DNA of 64,000 nt from CAYXOX01 sp964466745 (GTDB taxonomy: Bacteria; Pseudomonadota; Alphaproteobacteria; Rhodobacterales; Rhodobacteraceae). Positions within the stretch are counted from its first letter, which is position 1; each line of letters opens with the position of its first letter. Positions 52,332 to 61,215 of this stretch are shown here, in pieces. The position numbers and the translations under genes were made by a program. The notes under the pieces were generated by a model. It was not told the origin of the DNA. It saw nothing but the letters and a program-made list of their open reading frames with translations, and did not search any database. The DNA lies in assembly GCA_964466745.1 (NCBI GenBank), contig CAYXOX010000003.1, positions 7,765 through 71,764 of the forward strand, read 5' to 3'.

Positions 52332-53381
52332 GTGACGGCGCTTTCGCTTCGAGGGATCGGGAAGCGCTTCGGAGCCCACTGGGTGATCGAGGGCCTCGAT
52401 CTCGAGATCGAGGAGGGGGAGTTCGTGGTGCTCGTCGGTCCCTCCGGCTGCGGCAAGTCCACGCTGTTGCGCATGATCGCGGGGCTGGAGGATGTCAGCG
52501 CGGGCGAGCTGCGCATCGGCGAAAGGCTCGCGAACGACATCCCTCCCCAGCGCCGCAACATCTCCATGGTGTTCCAGTCCTATGCGCTCTTCCCGCACAT
52601 GTCCGTGCGCGAAAACATCCGCTTCGGCCCGCGGATTCGCCGCGAGGATCCCGCCGAGGCGGAGCGCCGGCTCGCCATCGCGGCCGAAACGCTGAACCTC
52701 GCCGACTATCTCGACCGCAAGCCGGCGGCCCTCTCGGGCGGCCAGCGCCAGCGCGTGGCCATGGGCCGCGCCATCGTGCGCGACCCGGACGTCTTTCTCT
52801 TCGACGAGCCGCTCTCGAACCTCGATGCCAAGCTGCGGGTCCAGATGCGGACGGAAATCAAGGCGCTGCACCAGAAACTCCGTTCCACCATCGTCTACGT
52901 CACCCACGACCAGATCGAGGCCATGACCATGGCCGACCGGATCGTGGTGATGGAAGGGGGGCGCATCGCCCAGGTCGGCCGCCCGCTGGAGATCTACGAC
53001 AGGCCCGCCAACCTCTTCGTCGCCGGGTTCATCGGCTCGCCGTCCATGACGCTCCTGCCGGCCGAAACGCGCGAGGGCGGCGTCGCGCTCGCCGATGGCA
53101 CCCTGCTGGCCGCCGGGGCTCCCGCCGGCGCGGGCCGGCGGGTAATTGCGGGCATCCGGCCCGAGATGTTTGCCCCCGATCCCGGGGGGCCTGTCGCACT
53201 GGCGGTGGAGGTGGTGGAGCCGACGGGCCCGGAAACCCATGTCTTTGGGAAGATCGCCGGCACCGATGTGCGCGTCGTGCTGCGCACGCGGGTCATCCCG
53301 GACCCCGGGGAGACGGTCAGCCTCTCCGTTCCCGAGAGCGAGATCACGCTCTTCGATCCCGACAGCGGCGTGCGCCTGTGA
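52332..53381 (+). CDS. MalK/UgpC-type sugar ABC ATPase
   Basis: A 349-residue ATPase. Walker A GPSGCGKS (36-43), Q-loop in [14 protein letters not shown], signature [14 protein letters not shown], Walker [16 protein letters not shown]-loop VTHDQIE, and a C-terminal TOBE/OB regulatory domain (GIRPEMFAP). It energises the permeases encoded divergently at 48314-50022. The GTG start at 52332 lies 4 bases after the SDR stop; its own stop overlaps the RpiR start as GTGA. Confidence 0.93.
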   Translation: MTALSLRGIGKRFGAHWVIEGLDLEIEEGEFVVLVGPSGCGKSTLLRMIAGLEDVSAGELRIGERLANDIPPQRRNISMVFQSYALFPHMSVRENIRFGPRIRREDPAEAERRLAIAAETLNLADYLDRKPAALSGGQRQRVAMGRAIVRDPDVFLFDEPLSNLDAKLRVQMRTEIKALHQKLRSTIVYVTHDQIEAMTMADRIVVMEGGRIAQVGRPLEIYDRPANLFVAGFIGSPSMTLLPAETREGGVALADGTLLAAGAPAGAGRRVIAGIRPEMFAPDPGGPVALAVEVVEPTGPETHVFGKIAGTDVRVVLRTRVIPDPGETVSLSVPESEITLFDPDSGVRL

Positions 53382-54328
53382 GCGAGACGGCCCGCGAAAC
53401 GCCGCACAAGGGCGCGGCATTGCCGCAGCCCTCCCGGCGCGAGGGCCGCGCGGTGGACATCGTCGGCCGCCTCACCCAGCGCCTCGAGCATGGCCGCGGA
53501 GCCGAACGCCGGCTGGCCGAAACGATCCTCGCGGACCTGCAGTTCGCCGCACAGGCCACCATCGCCGAGATCGCCCAGCGCGCCAAGGTGAGCGAGCCGA
53601 CCATAACACGTCTTGCCCGCGCCCTGGGATTCTCGGGCACCCAGGAAATGCGCATTCACATCGCCCAGGCCCTTGCCGTGGGGGGCGCCTATCTGCGTGT
53701 GCCGCCCACCCCGCCGGAGGGCTCGGCGGCCTATGGCGGCGCCATTGCCGCCATCGCGCAGGGGGCCCATGCCGCGCTCGATCTGTTTGCCCTCGGGCTG
53801 GCCGAGACGGATGTCGGGGGGATCGCCCGCAGCCTCAAGAACGCCCGCGCCATCGTCGCCTGCGGAACCGGCGGCGGCTCGTCCATGGCCGCGGTGGAAA
53901 TGCAGACGCGGTTCTTCCGCCTCGGGCTCAAGATCACCGCTCATTCCGACCCGCAGCTACAACGCATGAACGCGAGCGTGCTGGGCAAGCCCGACGTCCT
54001 GGTGGGCTTCTCGGTGTCGGGCCAGGCCCGTTCGGTGATCGACGCGCTGTGCATCGCACACCAGTACGGGGCGCGCACGATCGCCGTCACCCAGCCGGGC
54101 ACACCGCTGGCCGAGGCCGCCGACACGCTCATGCCGCTCACCTTCCGTGAAGACGGAAACCTCTACAAACCTTCCTCGGTACGATACGCGCTGCTGGCCG
54201 CTGTCGACATCCTCGCCATGGCCACGGCCCACGCCATCGGGCCGCCTGTCATCGAGTCCCTGCGCCGGGTACGCCAGAGCCTCGCTTCCCAGGACATCCT
54301 CAACCCGAACCTGCCCATCGGCGACTGA
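53378..54328 (+). CDS. RpiR-family transcriptional regulator
   Basis: A 316-residue regulator. N-terminal HTH_6 domain (about 30-105) with [20 protein letters not shown] as helix-turn-helix, then a SIS sugar-phosphate-binding domain (about 140-280) with [20 protein letters not shown] and [20 protein letters not shown]. It senses a sugar phosphate or related ligand and most likely controls the divergent importer operon through the site at 51466-51537. GTG 53378 overlaps the ATPase stop. Confidence 0.91.
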   Translation: MSETARETPHKGAALPQPSRREGRAVDIVGRLTQRLEHGRGAERRLAETILADLQFAAQATIAEIAQRAKVSEPTITRLARALGFSGTQEMRIHIAQALAVGGAYLRVPPTPPEGSAAYGGAIAAIAQGAHAALDLFALGLAETDVGGIARSLKNARAIVACGTGGGSSMAAVEMQTRFFRLGLKITAHSDPQLQRMNASVLGKPDVLVGFSVSGQARSVIDALCIAHQYGARTIAVTQPGTPLAEAADTLMPLTFREDGNLYKPSSVRYALLAAVDILAMATAHAIGPPVIESLRRVRQSLASQDILNPNLPIGD

Positions 54329-54336
54329 CCGGCTTC

Positions 54337-54354
54337 GCGCGCGGGCCCGCGCGC
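54337..54354. terminator. 18-bp perfect palindrome between convergent genes
   Basis: GCGCGCGGGCCCGCGCGC begins 9 bases after the RpiR stop. As RNA it would form a tight GC stem, with no U-tract. A bidirectional transcription barrier between RpiR and the convergent hydrolase gene is possible. Confidence 0.35.
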
Positions 54355-54475
54355 CGCCGGGCTTGCGCGCAATCGGATGCGAGCGCGGCCTGCCGATCTC
54401 CTTGCCGCAGGAATACCGCCCACGCCCGCCCTCCCCTCCGCGCCGCGCGCGGCGGGCGGCCCAGACACCGCCCCT

Positions 54476-55267
54476 TCAGAGACCGAGGAAATCGGCCAGC
54501 GCGGAGTTGAACGCCTCGGGCTGGTTGATGTTCGCCACATGGCCCGCGGAGGTAATCTCGACGTAGCGGGCGCCGGGGGTCACCCGCGCCATCTCCTGCA
54601 TCTCCTCCGGCGGGGCGCCCTTGTCCTCGCTGCCGCAGAGATACAGAACAGGCAGCGTGACCGAACCCAGGTGCTTGAAGTAATCGAGCTCCCGCAACGC
54701 GTTGCAGCTGGAGATGTAGCCCTCGGGATCGGTAGCCGCGATCATGCGGCGAGCCGCTGCCGCGGCATCCGGGTTGGCATCGCGGAACGCTTGCGTGAAC
54801 CACAGGCCGAGCGAAGCCTCGGCGACCTTGCCGATGCCCTCCGAACGGATCGTGGCGATGCGCCCGTCCCACATCGCCTTGTAGGCATCGGTGGACACCG
54901 AACGCGCATCGGCGAGCACCATCCGCCCGAACCGCTCGGGATGCGAGATCGCTAGGCCCATGCCGGTCATCGCGCCCATGGAGAGCCCCATGAAATCGGC
55001 GCAGTCGATACCCTCGTGATCCATCAGCGCGATCACATCGGCAACGAGCAGATCGAAGGTGTACGCTCCCGGAGGGGCGTCGCTGGCGCCGTGGCCGCGC
55101 TGATCGTAACGCAGCACGCGGTACTTGCGCGTGAGCAGGTCCATCTGGCCGTCCCACATGGCCAGGTTCGCGCCCAGCGAGTTCGAGAGGATGATCCAGG
55201 GCGCACCGTCGGGCCCGTCGACGCGGATGTTGAGGGCGGTGCCGTCAGGCAGGGTTACGCGGCTCAT
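54476..55267 (-). CDS. Alpha/beta hydrolase, 3-oxoadipate enol-lactonase-like
   Basis: A 263-residue hydrolase. Oxyanion region LSNSLGANLAMWDGQM, nucleophile elbow GLSMGAMTG with catalytic Ser, an Asp probably in LYLCGSEDKG, and His in ITSAGHVANI. The sequence pattern is that of PcaD-type enol-lactonases. It probably opens a lactone produced in the operon. ATG 55267 with AAGGAGC upstream. It is the last gene of the nine-gene minus-strand operon starting at 63644. Confidence 0.87.
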   Translation of the reverse strand: MSRVTLPDGTALNIRVDGPDGAPWIILSNSLGANLAMWDGQMDLLTRKYRVLRYDQRGHGASDAPPGAYTFDLLVADVIALMDHEGIDCADFMGLSMGAMTGMGLAISHPERFGRMVLADARSVSTDAYKAMWDGRIATIRSEGIGKVAEASLGLWFTQAFRDANPDAAAAARRMIAATDPEGYISSCNALRELDYFKHLGSVTLPVLYLCGSEDKGAPPEEMQEMARVTPGARYVEITSAGHVANINQPEAFNSALADFLGL

Positions 55268-55379
55268 CGGATGCTCCTTGCGGTGTTGCGGCCGGGCACT
55301 GCCGCCGCGAGCCGGCCGGCAGGGGCCGGGGCGCTCGCGGCGGCGGGCACCGGTGTATCGGGCGTCATCTTTCGCCCGT

Positions 55380-56393
55380 TCAGGAGAGGGTGAAGGCGTC
55401 GTGGTAGGCGCCCTGCACGCTGCCGCCCGGCACAGGGCCGCCGCCGGGCACATGCACCACGTCGCCGATCACGGCCACCGTTGCGCCGTGCAGGCCATGG
55501 CGCGGCACCGGCATCGGCGCGAGAGCCTCCCAGGTGTCCGCCGCCGGATCGTAGGCCTCGTTGGTGCCGAAGACCTTGCCCGTGGCCTCGCCGCCGAAGA
55601 CGACGATCTTGCCGCCCACATAGGCCGCCGAGGGCCCGCTGCGCGGCACCGGAAGCGGCGCCCGGAACGACCAGCCGTCGGCCTCGGGATCGTAGACGCC
55701 ATGCAGTCCGGTGTTGAAATCGTAGGAATCCATCCGTCCGCCGATGGCGTGGATCTTCCCGTCCACCACCACGACGCCCATGTGGTCGCGCTGGCCGGCG
55801 TAGGGCTGGGTCTTGGTGGAGCCCATCATCGGGCCGCGGTCCTCGTAGCTGTCGGTTTCCGGGTCGTAGACCTCGTGCCACTCCACCGAGCGCACGTCGC
55901 GCCCGCCGAGAAGATGGATCTTGCCGCCGAGCTCGATCGCGAAGATCGCGCCCCGCGGCCGGGAAAGCGGCGCGATGGGCGACCAGCTGTCGTTGGCGAC
56001 GTCGTAGACGAAGCACTTGGAATGCGGGCAGCGGTTCTGCTCGACGAAGCCGCCGAAGGTGTAGATGCGCCCGCCGATCACGGCGGCGGAATTGTGGTTG
56101 CACGGGTGGGGGAACGGGGCCTTGAGCGTCCACTCGCCGGTAGCCGGGTCGAAGACCTGGTGGTAGTCGCCATCGACGCGGTGATTGGCATAGCCGCCGA
56201 AGACATGGATCTTGCCCTGGCATTCCACCACGCCCATCTCCCCGACGGGATGCGGCAGGCGGGGCTGTTCGATCCAGCGGCCCGGGTTGGCGGCCGGCGG
56301 CGCCACCGAGGTCATGTAGCGCTGCTTGTCCGCCGCGGCGGGAATGTCGGTGATGCTCTTGTCGAAGAGCCCTTGGAAGAGGGGAGCGTTCAT
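55380..56393 (-). CDS. Kelch-repeat beta-propeller protein
   Basis: A 337-residue protein made of about six Kelch motifs of 45-55 residues, each with a GG pair followed by a spaced Tyr and Trp, for example GKIHVFGGYANH, GRIYTFGGFVEQ, GKIHLLGGRDVR, GKIHAIGGRMDS and GKIVVFGGEATG. No signal peptide, so it should be cytoplasmic. Bacterial Kelch proteins include NanM-type mutarotases; here the setting among sugar and lactone enzymes suggests an epimerase or a binding role, not proven. A further possibility is a scaffold for the operon's enzymes. Confidence 0.83.
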   Translation of the reverse strand: MNAPLFQGLFDKSITDIPAAADKQRYMTSVAPPAANPGRWIEQPRLPHPVGEMGVVECQGKIHVFGGYANHRVDGDYHQVFDPATGEWTLKAPFPHPCNHNSAAVIGGRIYTFGGFVEQNRCPHSKCFVYDVANDSWSPIAPLSRPRGAIFAIELGGKIHLLGGRDVRSVEWHEVYDPETDSYEDRGPMMGSTKTQPYAGQRDHMGVVVVDGKIHAIGGRMDSYDFNTGLHGVYDPEADGWSFRAPLPVPRSGPSAAYVGGKIVVFGGEATGKVFGTNEAYDPAADTWEALAPMPVPRHGLHGATVAVIGDVVHVPGGGPVPGGSVQGAYHDAFTLS

Positions 56394-56448
56394 TTTGGAT
56401 GCACCTTCCTTTTCGGCATTGGAATCTGGAAACCGGGACGGTCGCGCC

Positions 56449-57303
56449 TCATGACGCGTACTCGGGAACGGCGTCGCGCAGGAGCGCCTGGGTAAGCTCG
56501 ACGCCCTCGCGGCACACCTCCACGGGCGGCCGCTCCCACTGGGCGGGGTTGGGCGCCTCGAAGCTCAGAAGCCCGGTATAGTTCTTCTCACGCAAAAGCC
56601 CGAAGAGTTCCTTCCACAGGATAACGCCCTTGCCCGGCATCAGCCTGTCGGTGGGGCGCTTCACGCCGGTCACCGGGTTGGGAGAGAGATCGGAAAACTG
56701 GAAATGCATGATGTCCTCTCCCGGCACGTCCTCGAAGGCGCGGCCGGGGCGGCCGCTGCGGGCCAGGTGGTAGGCATCGAGCAGCAGGCCCACGTTCTTC
56801 TTGCCGGCGGCGGCAACAAGCTCTCTCTGGGTTTCGACCGAATTGAGGTTCGCATGCTGCGAGTTGAACTCGATGGATAGCTCCAGCCCGTATTCGCCCA
56901 CGATATCGGCCGCGGTGCGCAGATGGCCTACCGCGTCCTTGAGCGATCCCGTGTAGGGCCCGGGGGCCGACATGAGCTGCGGGCAGTCCAGCGCCACGGC
57001 ATTCCGGCAGGAGACGTGGAGATCCTCGAAAATGCGTTTGCTCTCGGCGCCCGTGGCGAAGAGAAACCCGTATTCCACGCCCAGAACCGCCACGCGCACG
57101 CCACTGGCCCGGATCATCTCCAGAACCTCGTCGTTGCTCAAGCCAGCCTCGTAGCAACGCTTGAAGTCGGTACGGCGCAGCTCCGCTGCATCGTATCCGG
57201 CCAGACGGATCGCCTCCAGCGCGGGGCCGAGCGGCGTCGTGTCTATCGTCCACGTGTGCAGGGCGAGCCGCCCAAACTTCTCGGTCATGTCTTTCAGTCC
57301 CAT
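56449..57303 (-). CDS. Xylose-isomerase-like TIM-barrel protein
   Basis: About 284 residues of the sugar phosphate isomerase/epimerase (AP_endonuc_2) family. LALHTWTIDTTPLGPALEAI begins the barrel. Likely metal ligands are Glu in LELSIEFNSQHA, Asp in GLLLDAYHLA, His in DIMHFQFSD and Glu in LLSFEAPNP. Start uncertain: 57303 is used, but 57345 (directly after the upstream stop, TGAATG) and 57288 are possible. It follows the amidohydrolase gene, so the pair may act in sequence on a sugar-acid lactone or keto sugar. Confidence 0.82.
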   Translation of the reverse strand: MGLKDMTEKFGRLALHTWTIDTTPLGPALEAIRLAGYDAAELRRTDFKRCYEAGLSNDEVLEMIRASGVRVAVLGVEYGFLFATGAESKRIFEDLHVSCRNAVALDCPQLMSAPGPYTGSLKDAVGHLRTAADIVGEYGLELSIEFNSQHANLNSVETQRELVAAAGKKNVGLLLDAYHLARSGRPGRAFEDVPGEDIMHFQFSDLSPNPVTGVKRPTDRLMPGKGVILWKELFGLLREKNYTGLLSFEAPNPAQWERPPVEVCREGVELTQALLRDAVPEYAS

Positions 57304-57345
57304 CGTAACGTCACGAATTCCTGTCCTGTCCGGCAGCCGGGCCAT

Positions 57346-58293
57346 TCAGATGCCCAGCAGCCGCTCCGCGTTGCCGGAGAAAATCTTGGTCTTGGTCACG
57401 GCCGCCGCCGGGAAGGCCTCGAGCCAGCGCACCCCCTCCTCGTTCGAAACGAATGGCCAGTCGACGGCGAAGAGGATGCGATCCTCGCCCATTTCCGTCA
57501 GGCAGCACCGCAGGGCCGAGTCCGAAAAGAAACCGCTCGTGGTGATGTGGAAGTTGGAGCGAAACGTGGCGGCGAATGCGGTGGGCGCGTTTCCGGGGCG
57601 CGAGAGCGCCTCGTCGATGCGGGCGAGCTGGAAGGTGATCCCCTCCCCGAGGTGGCCGAGGATCACCTGCAGGTCCGGATAGGCGTCGAACACACCGCCG
57701 AGGACCATCCGGATACCGAGCGTGCCGGTCTCGACGCCGAAACCCCAGGCCGCGCCGAGCAGCGCCGGATGCGATTCGGCGTAGGTGCCGTAGTAGATGT
57801 CGCGCACCTGGGGGTGGGGCATCGAGGGGTGCAAATAGACCGGCACGCCCATCTGTGCCGCGCGCGCGTAGATCGGCCAGAAGCGCCGCTCGTCGAGGAA
57901 CTGCCCGTCGGTATGGCCGAAAAGCATCGCGCCCTTGAAGCCCAGCTCCTCCACGGCACGCTGCAGCTCGTCGGCCGCCGCCTCCGGCTGGGCCTGGGGC
58001 ACGGTGGCAAAGCCCGCGAACCGCTCGGGCGCGCCGGCGACGATGGCGGCGAGCATGTCGTTCGCGCCGCGGCAGGCTTCGGCGGCCGCCTCGGGCTGCA
58101 ACCGCTGCCCGCCTGGAGGCGCATGGGAGATCACCTGCACATCGATGCCCGCCGCGTCCATCTCGGCCAGGCGGAGCTCGGAGACATCCTCCAGCTTGCG
58201 CATCAACTCCGCCGAGCGGTCGGCCTTCGGGCCGGCGAACCGGGCCGCCAGGTCGCGGCTCCAGAAGTGCTCCTCGATGGCGATTATCTTCAT
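57346..58293 (-). CDS. Amidohydrolase-2 (ACMSD-like decarboxylase/hydrolase)
   Basis: A 315-residue TIM-barrel metalloenzyme. The first metal motif is IEEHFW (Glu8, His9), the variant found in 2,3-dihydroxybenzoate and gamma-resorcylate decarboxylases rather than the HxH of true amidohydrolases. Further ligands are His in VYLHPSMPHP, His in VILGHLGEG and Asp in LFAVDWPF. It may decarboxylate an aromatic or keto acid, or hydrolyse a lactone as in 4-oxalomesaconate-type relatives. ATG 58293. Order in the operon places it after the repeat protein. Confidence 0.87.
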   Translation of the reverse strand: MKIIAIEEHFWSRDLAARFAGPKADRSAELMRKLEDVSELRLAEMDAAGIDVQVISHAPPGGQRLQPEAAAEACRGANDMLAAIVAGAPERFAGFATVPQAQPEAAADELQRAVEELGFKGAMLFGHTDGQFLDERRFWPIYARAAQMGVPVYLHPSMPHPQVRDIYYGTYAESHPALLGAAWGFGVETGTLGIRMVLGGVFDAYPDLQVILGHLGEGITFQLARIDEALSRPGNAPTAFAATFRSNFHITTSGFFSDSALRCCLTEMGEDRILFAVDWPFVSNEEGVRWLEAFPAAAVTKTKIFSGNAERLLGI

Positions 58294-58354
58294 CGCGCGC
58301 CTCTCTTGCTCCCGATGGGCCTCGTCGCCGCGCCTGCCGGCGCGCCCGACTTCA

Positions 58355-58828
58355 TCACGCTGCCTGCCCGTCGACCTCGGCGATGAGGTCGAGCGCCACG
58401 GCAACGCACTGGTCGCTCAGCTCGTCGGGGTCCATCTTGGGGCGGCTGCTGAGCAGTGCCGTCTGGACATGAACGGCCATGTCGAGCAGCTCCTCCCGGT
58501 CGCCGCCCTCACCCGCAGCGAGTGTCGCATCGACCTTCGCGATCAGCGAACGCGCGACATCCATGCACTCGTCGAGCACCTCGTCGGCGCTCGCCGGCAG
58601 CCGCCCGTTAAGCAGAGCGGAAAGCGCATGCACCCCCATGTCGATCAACTCGTCGCGGGGCGGCGCGCCCTCCAGCGCGGCGGTTGCCTCCACCTTGTCC
58701 ACGAGCTTGCGGCCGATCTCGACGGAAGCGCCGAAGAGTTCGCGCGCCCCGGCCTCCCGATTGGCCTTCATCAGCGGCGTCAGGGCGTGGACGGCCATAT
58801 CGAGGATCTCTTCGCGGTGCGACATCAT
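58355..58828 (-). CDS. Uncharacterised protein of three tandem 53-residue helical repeats
   Basis: A 157-residue acidic, Cys-poor protein without signal. It consists of three copies of one unit: residues 5-57, 58-110 and 111-157. Each begins R-[ED]-E-[IL]-[LI]-D-M-[AG]-V-H-[AV]-[LQ] and contains a second helix ending in a [KE]-V-[ED] cluster. The conserved His in DMxVH (14, 67, 120) occurs once per repeat. Predicted all-alpha. I know no family for it. It lies between the ABC ATPase gene and the amidohydrolase gene on the same strand, so it may be a ligand-binding or regulatory adaptor. Confidence 0.65.
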   Translation of the reverse strand: MMSHREEILDMAVHALTPLMKANREAGARELFGASVEIGRKLVDKVEATAALEGAPPRDELIDMGVHALSALLNGRLPASADEVLDECMDVARSLIAKVDATLAAGEGGDREELLDMAVHVQTALLSSRPKMDPDELSDQCVAVALDLIAEVDGQAA

Positions 58829-58931
58829 TCGTTCTCCGGTGAATCTGCGAGGGTGAAGGTGCGGGCCTGCGGGATGCGCTGCCATGAACGGCCAGCCAGG
58901 CGGCTGCGGCGATGTGGTCTGCTCCGCGGGC

Positions 58932-60113
58932 TCATCGCAGCGCGTGCCCCGTGTTCAGATCGAAGAAGTGGAGCGCGTCCGGCTCGTAGCGCAGCGCGAC
59001 CGTTTCGCCCGTGCGCGGCAGGACGCGCGGCGCCACCCGGGCAACCAGCGACATCGCGCTGCTGCCGCGCTTGCGGCTCCTGGCCTCGTCGGCCCCCCCC
59101 TCGCCGATGCTCTTCGCGGTGACGGGGCGGGCATCGCACTGCAGGTATACGAGCGCCTCGGCACCGAGCATCTCCACGAGATCCACGGTGGCGCGAAGCG
59201 TTTCGCCTTCGGGTGCCTCGCCCTCGGCGAGCGAGAAGCTCTCGGGCCGGGTCCCCAGCACCACCTCCCGGCCCAGGTGCCCCGCAACGCGCGGATAGCG
59301 CGCGACGCTGGCAGGATCGATCGCCAGCGACATGCCGCCGAAGGTCGCCTGCAGCCCCGAGGGCCCCTCCTCGATCCGCGCGCGGCAGAGGTTCATGGGC
59401 GGCGAGCCGATGAAACCGGCCACGAACACCGTTTCCGGCGAGGAATAGAGCGTGGCGGGCGGCGCCATCTGCTGAAGCACGCCGCCGTACATCACGGCGA
59501 CCCGGTCGCCCAGCGTCATGGCTTCCACCTGGTCGTGGGTGACGTAGATCGTCGTGGCGCGCAGCTCGCGCTGGAGATGGGCGATCTCGCCACGCATCTG
59601 CACCCTGAGCTTGGCGTCGAGGTTCGACAGCGGCTCGTCCATCAGGAACACGCGCGGCGAACGCACGATGGCGCGGCCCATGGCAACGCGCTGGCGCTGG
59701 CCGCCGGAAAGCTCGCGCGGGTAGCGCCCGAGGAGATCCGTGATGTCGAGAATCTCCGCGGCATTCTCGACGCGCCGCTTCTTCTCGTCGGCCGAAAGCC
59801 CCGCCATACGCAGCGGGAAGGCCATGTTCTGCGCGACGGTCATGTGCGGGTAGAGCGCGTAGGTCTGGAAGACCATCGCGATGTCGCGCTCGCGCGGGGT
59901 GAGATCGTTGACGATTTCGCCGTTGATGGTGATCTCGCCGTCGGAGATTTCCTCGAGCCCGGCCACCATGCGCAACGAGGTGGATTTCCCGCATCCCGAC
60001 GGCCCCACCAGCACGACGAACTCCCCCTCCGAAATGCTCAGGTTGAGGTTGTTCACGGCGATCACGTTCGGGCCGAAACGCTTCATGACGTTGTTGAAGA
60101 CGACCTCACCCAT
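58932..60113 (-). CDS. UgpC/MalK-type sugar ABC ATPase
   Basis: A 393-residue ATPase. Walker A GPSGCGKS (37-44), Q-loop in MVFQTYALYPHMTV, signature [14 protein letters not shown], Walker [16 protein letters not shown]-loop VTHDQVE, and a two-part TOBE/OB C-terminal domain (GTRPESFSL). A roughly 25-residue charged insertion (about 340-365, GEGGADEARSRKRGSS) in the OB region is unusual. It serves the permeases at 60314-62133. Confidence 0.93.
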   Translation of the reverse strand: MGEVVFNNVMKRFGPNVIAVNNLNLSISEGEFVVLVGPSGCGKSTSLRMVAGLEEISDGEITINGEIVNDLTPRERDIAMVFQTYALYPHMTVAQNMAFPLRMAGLSADEKKRRVENAAEILDITDLLGRYPRELSGGQRQRVAMGRAIVRSPRVFLMDEPLSNLDAKLRVQMRGEIAHLQRELRATTIYVTHDQVEAMTLGDRVAVMYGGVLQQMAPPATLYSSPETVFVAGFIGSPPMNLCRARIEEGPSGLQATFGGMSLAIDPASVARYPRVAGHLGREVVLGTRPESFSLAEGEAPEGETLRATVDLVEMLGAEALVYLQCDARPVTAKSIGEGGADEARSRKRGSSAMSLVARVAPRVLPRTGETVALRYEPDALHFFDLNTGHALR

Positions 60114-60142
60114 GACGGCTTCCTTCCCCTGCGGTTCCTACG

Positions 60143-60256
60143 GCCTGCCCGGCGGGCAGGCGCCATGCAGGTTCGCGGCTGGTGGTGTTTTTCTTTCTCG
60201 TCATGGCGTCGCGTCGTTCTCCGTTGTCCTTGGCCGGCGCCGCCGGTGCCGGCGGC
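60143..60256 (-). other. Two perfect hairpins in the permease/ATPase spacer
   Basis: In the 200-base gap after the MalG-type gene (60114-60313) there are two perfect 8-bp stems: GCCTGCCC/GGGCAGGC (60143-60161, loop 3) and GCCGCCGG/CCGGCGGC (60239-60256, loop 2). They are far too GC-rich for a leader with U-tract and may set relative ATPase expression. No gene seen here. Confidence 0.45.
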
Positions 60257-60313
60257 CGCCGTGTGCCGCGCCGCGGGATGCACTGGGGCTCCCTGGCGGC
60301 GGCGGGTTGCGCG

Positions 60314-61213
60314 CTATTTCACGGCGCCGCTCAGCAGCCCCTCCGCGACGTACCGCTCGATGCGCAGGTAGACGAGGATCAGCGGCAGGATCGTGAGCAG
60401 GGCGAATGCGTTCTGTATGGGATAGTCGGCGATGCCGGTCGCGTCCTGCATCAGGTAAAGCTCGTAGGGCAGCGTTCGGGAATTGGCGGTCTGGGTGAGC
60501 GCGAGCACCAGTTCGAACTCGTTCCATGCCTCTCGGAAGGCCAGCACGGCCACCGTCAGCAGCGCCGGTATCGAAAGCGGCAGGATCACGAAGATGATGG
60601 TGCGGAGCTGGGTGGCTCCGTCCACCGCGGCGGCCTCCTCGAGCTCCCGCGGGATCGCCTGGAAAAATCCGATCAGCAACCAAACGGCGAGCGGCAGGAG
60701 CATGCCCGTGAACACGAGGATCAGGAACAGGCGGGAGTCGAACGCCTTCAGCTCCACCGCCAGCAGGAAGAGCGGGAACATCAGGCCAACCTTAGGCACC
60801 AGCATCGGCAGCAGCGCGAAGAGCAGCATCAGGTGACGGCCGCGGAAACGGTAGCGGGCGAAGGCATAGGCCGCCGGCACTCCGATGATGAGGGTCAGCA
60901 CGAGGCTTCCAAAGGCGATCACGACGCTGTTCCAGAGCGCAGACTGGAAGCCCGGGCGCGCGAGCGTGCGCTTGTAGGCGTCGAGCGTGGGCTCCGAAGG
61001 AATGAGGCCGGGGTCGGCGAACACCTGGGCCGGCGCCTTGAACGACACCGAGATCGAGATGAGGAAGGGCCCGAGCGTCCAGAGCACCAGCGCCGCGAGC
61101 GGCAGCCACAGCATCGCCGCGCGCATCGGCCCGCCAAGCCATGCGCGCCGGCGGGAACGCGCAACAGGGCGCGCCTTCGGTGCCGGCATGGAGTGATCCT
61201 GTGTAAGGGCCAT
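60314..61213 (-). CDS. MalG-type sugar ABC permease
   Basis: A 299-residue permease with six helices after a basic N-terminal tail (PKARPVARSRRRAW). EAA loop EEAAAVDGATQLRTIIFVIL and end IERYVAEGLLSGAVK. It is 2 bases from the upstream permease gene. Its ATG is at 61213. Confidence 0.92.
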   Translation of the reverse strand: MALTQDHSMPAPKARPVARSRRRAWLGGPMRAAMLWLPLAALVLWTLGPFLISISVSFKAPAQVFADPGLIPSEPTLDAYKRTLARPGFQSALWNSVVIAFGSLVLTLIIGVPAAYAFARYRFRGRHLMLLFALLPMLVPKVGLMFPLFLLAVELKAFDSRLFLILVFTGMLLPLAVWLLIGFFQAIPRELEEAAAVDGATQLRTIIFVILPLSIPALLTVAVLAFREAWNEFELVLALTQTANSRTLPYELYLMQDATGIADYPIQNAFALLTILPLILVYLRIERYVAEGLLSGAVK

Positions 61214-61215
61214 GG

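Noticed and set aside
50060..53377. Long plus-strand open frame running into the RpiR gene, opposite the SBP gene and across the SDR and ATPase genes
   Set aside because: The recognisable protein begins only at GTG 53378; the rest is Arg/Gly/His-rich shadow of the SBP, SDR and ATPase genes.
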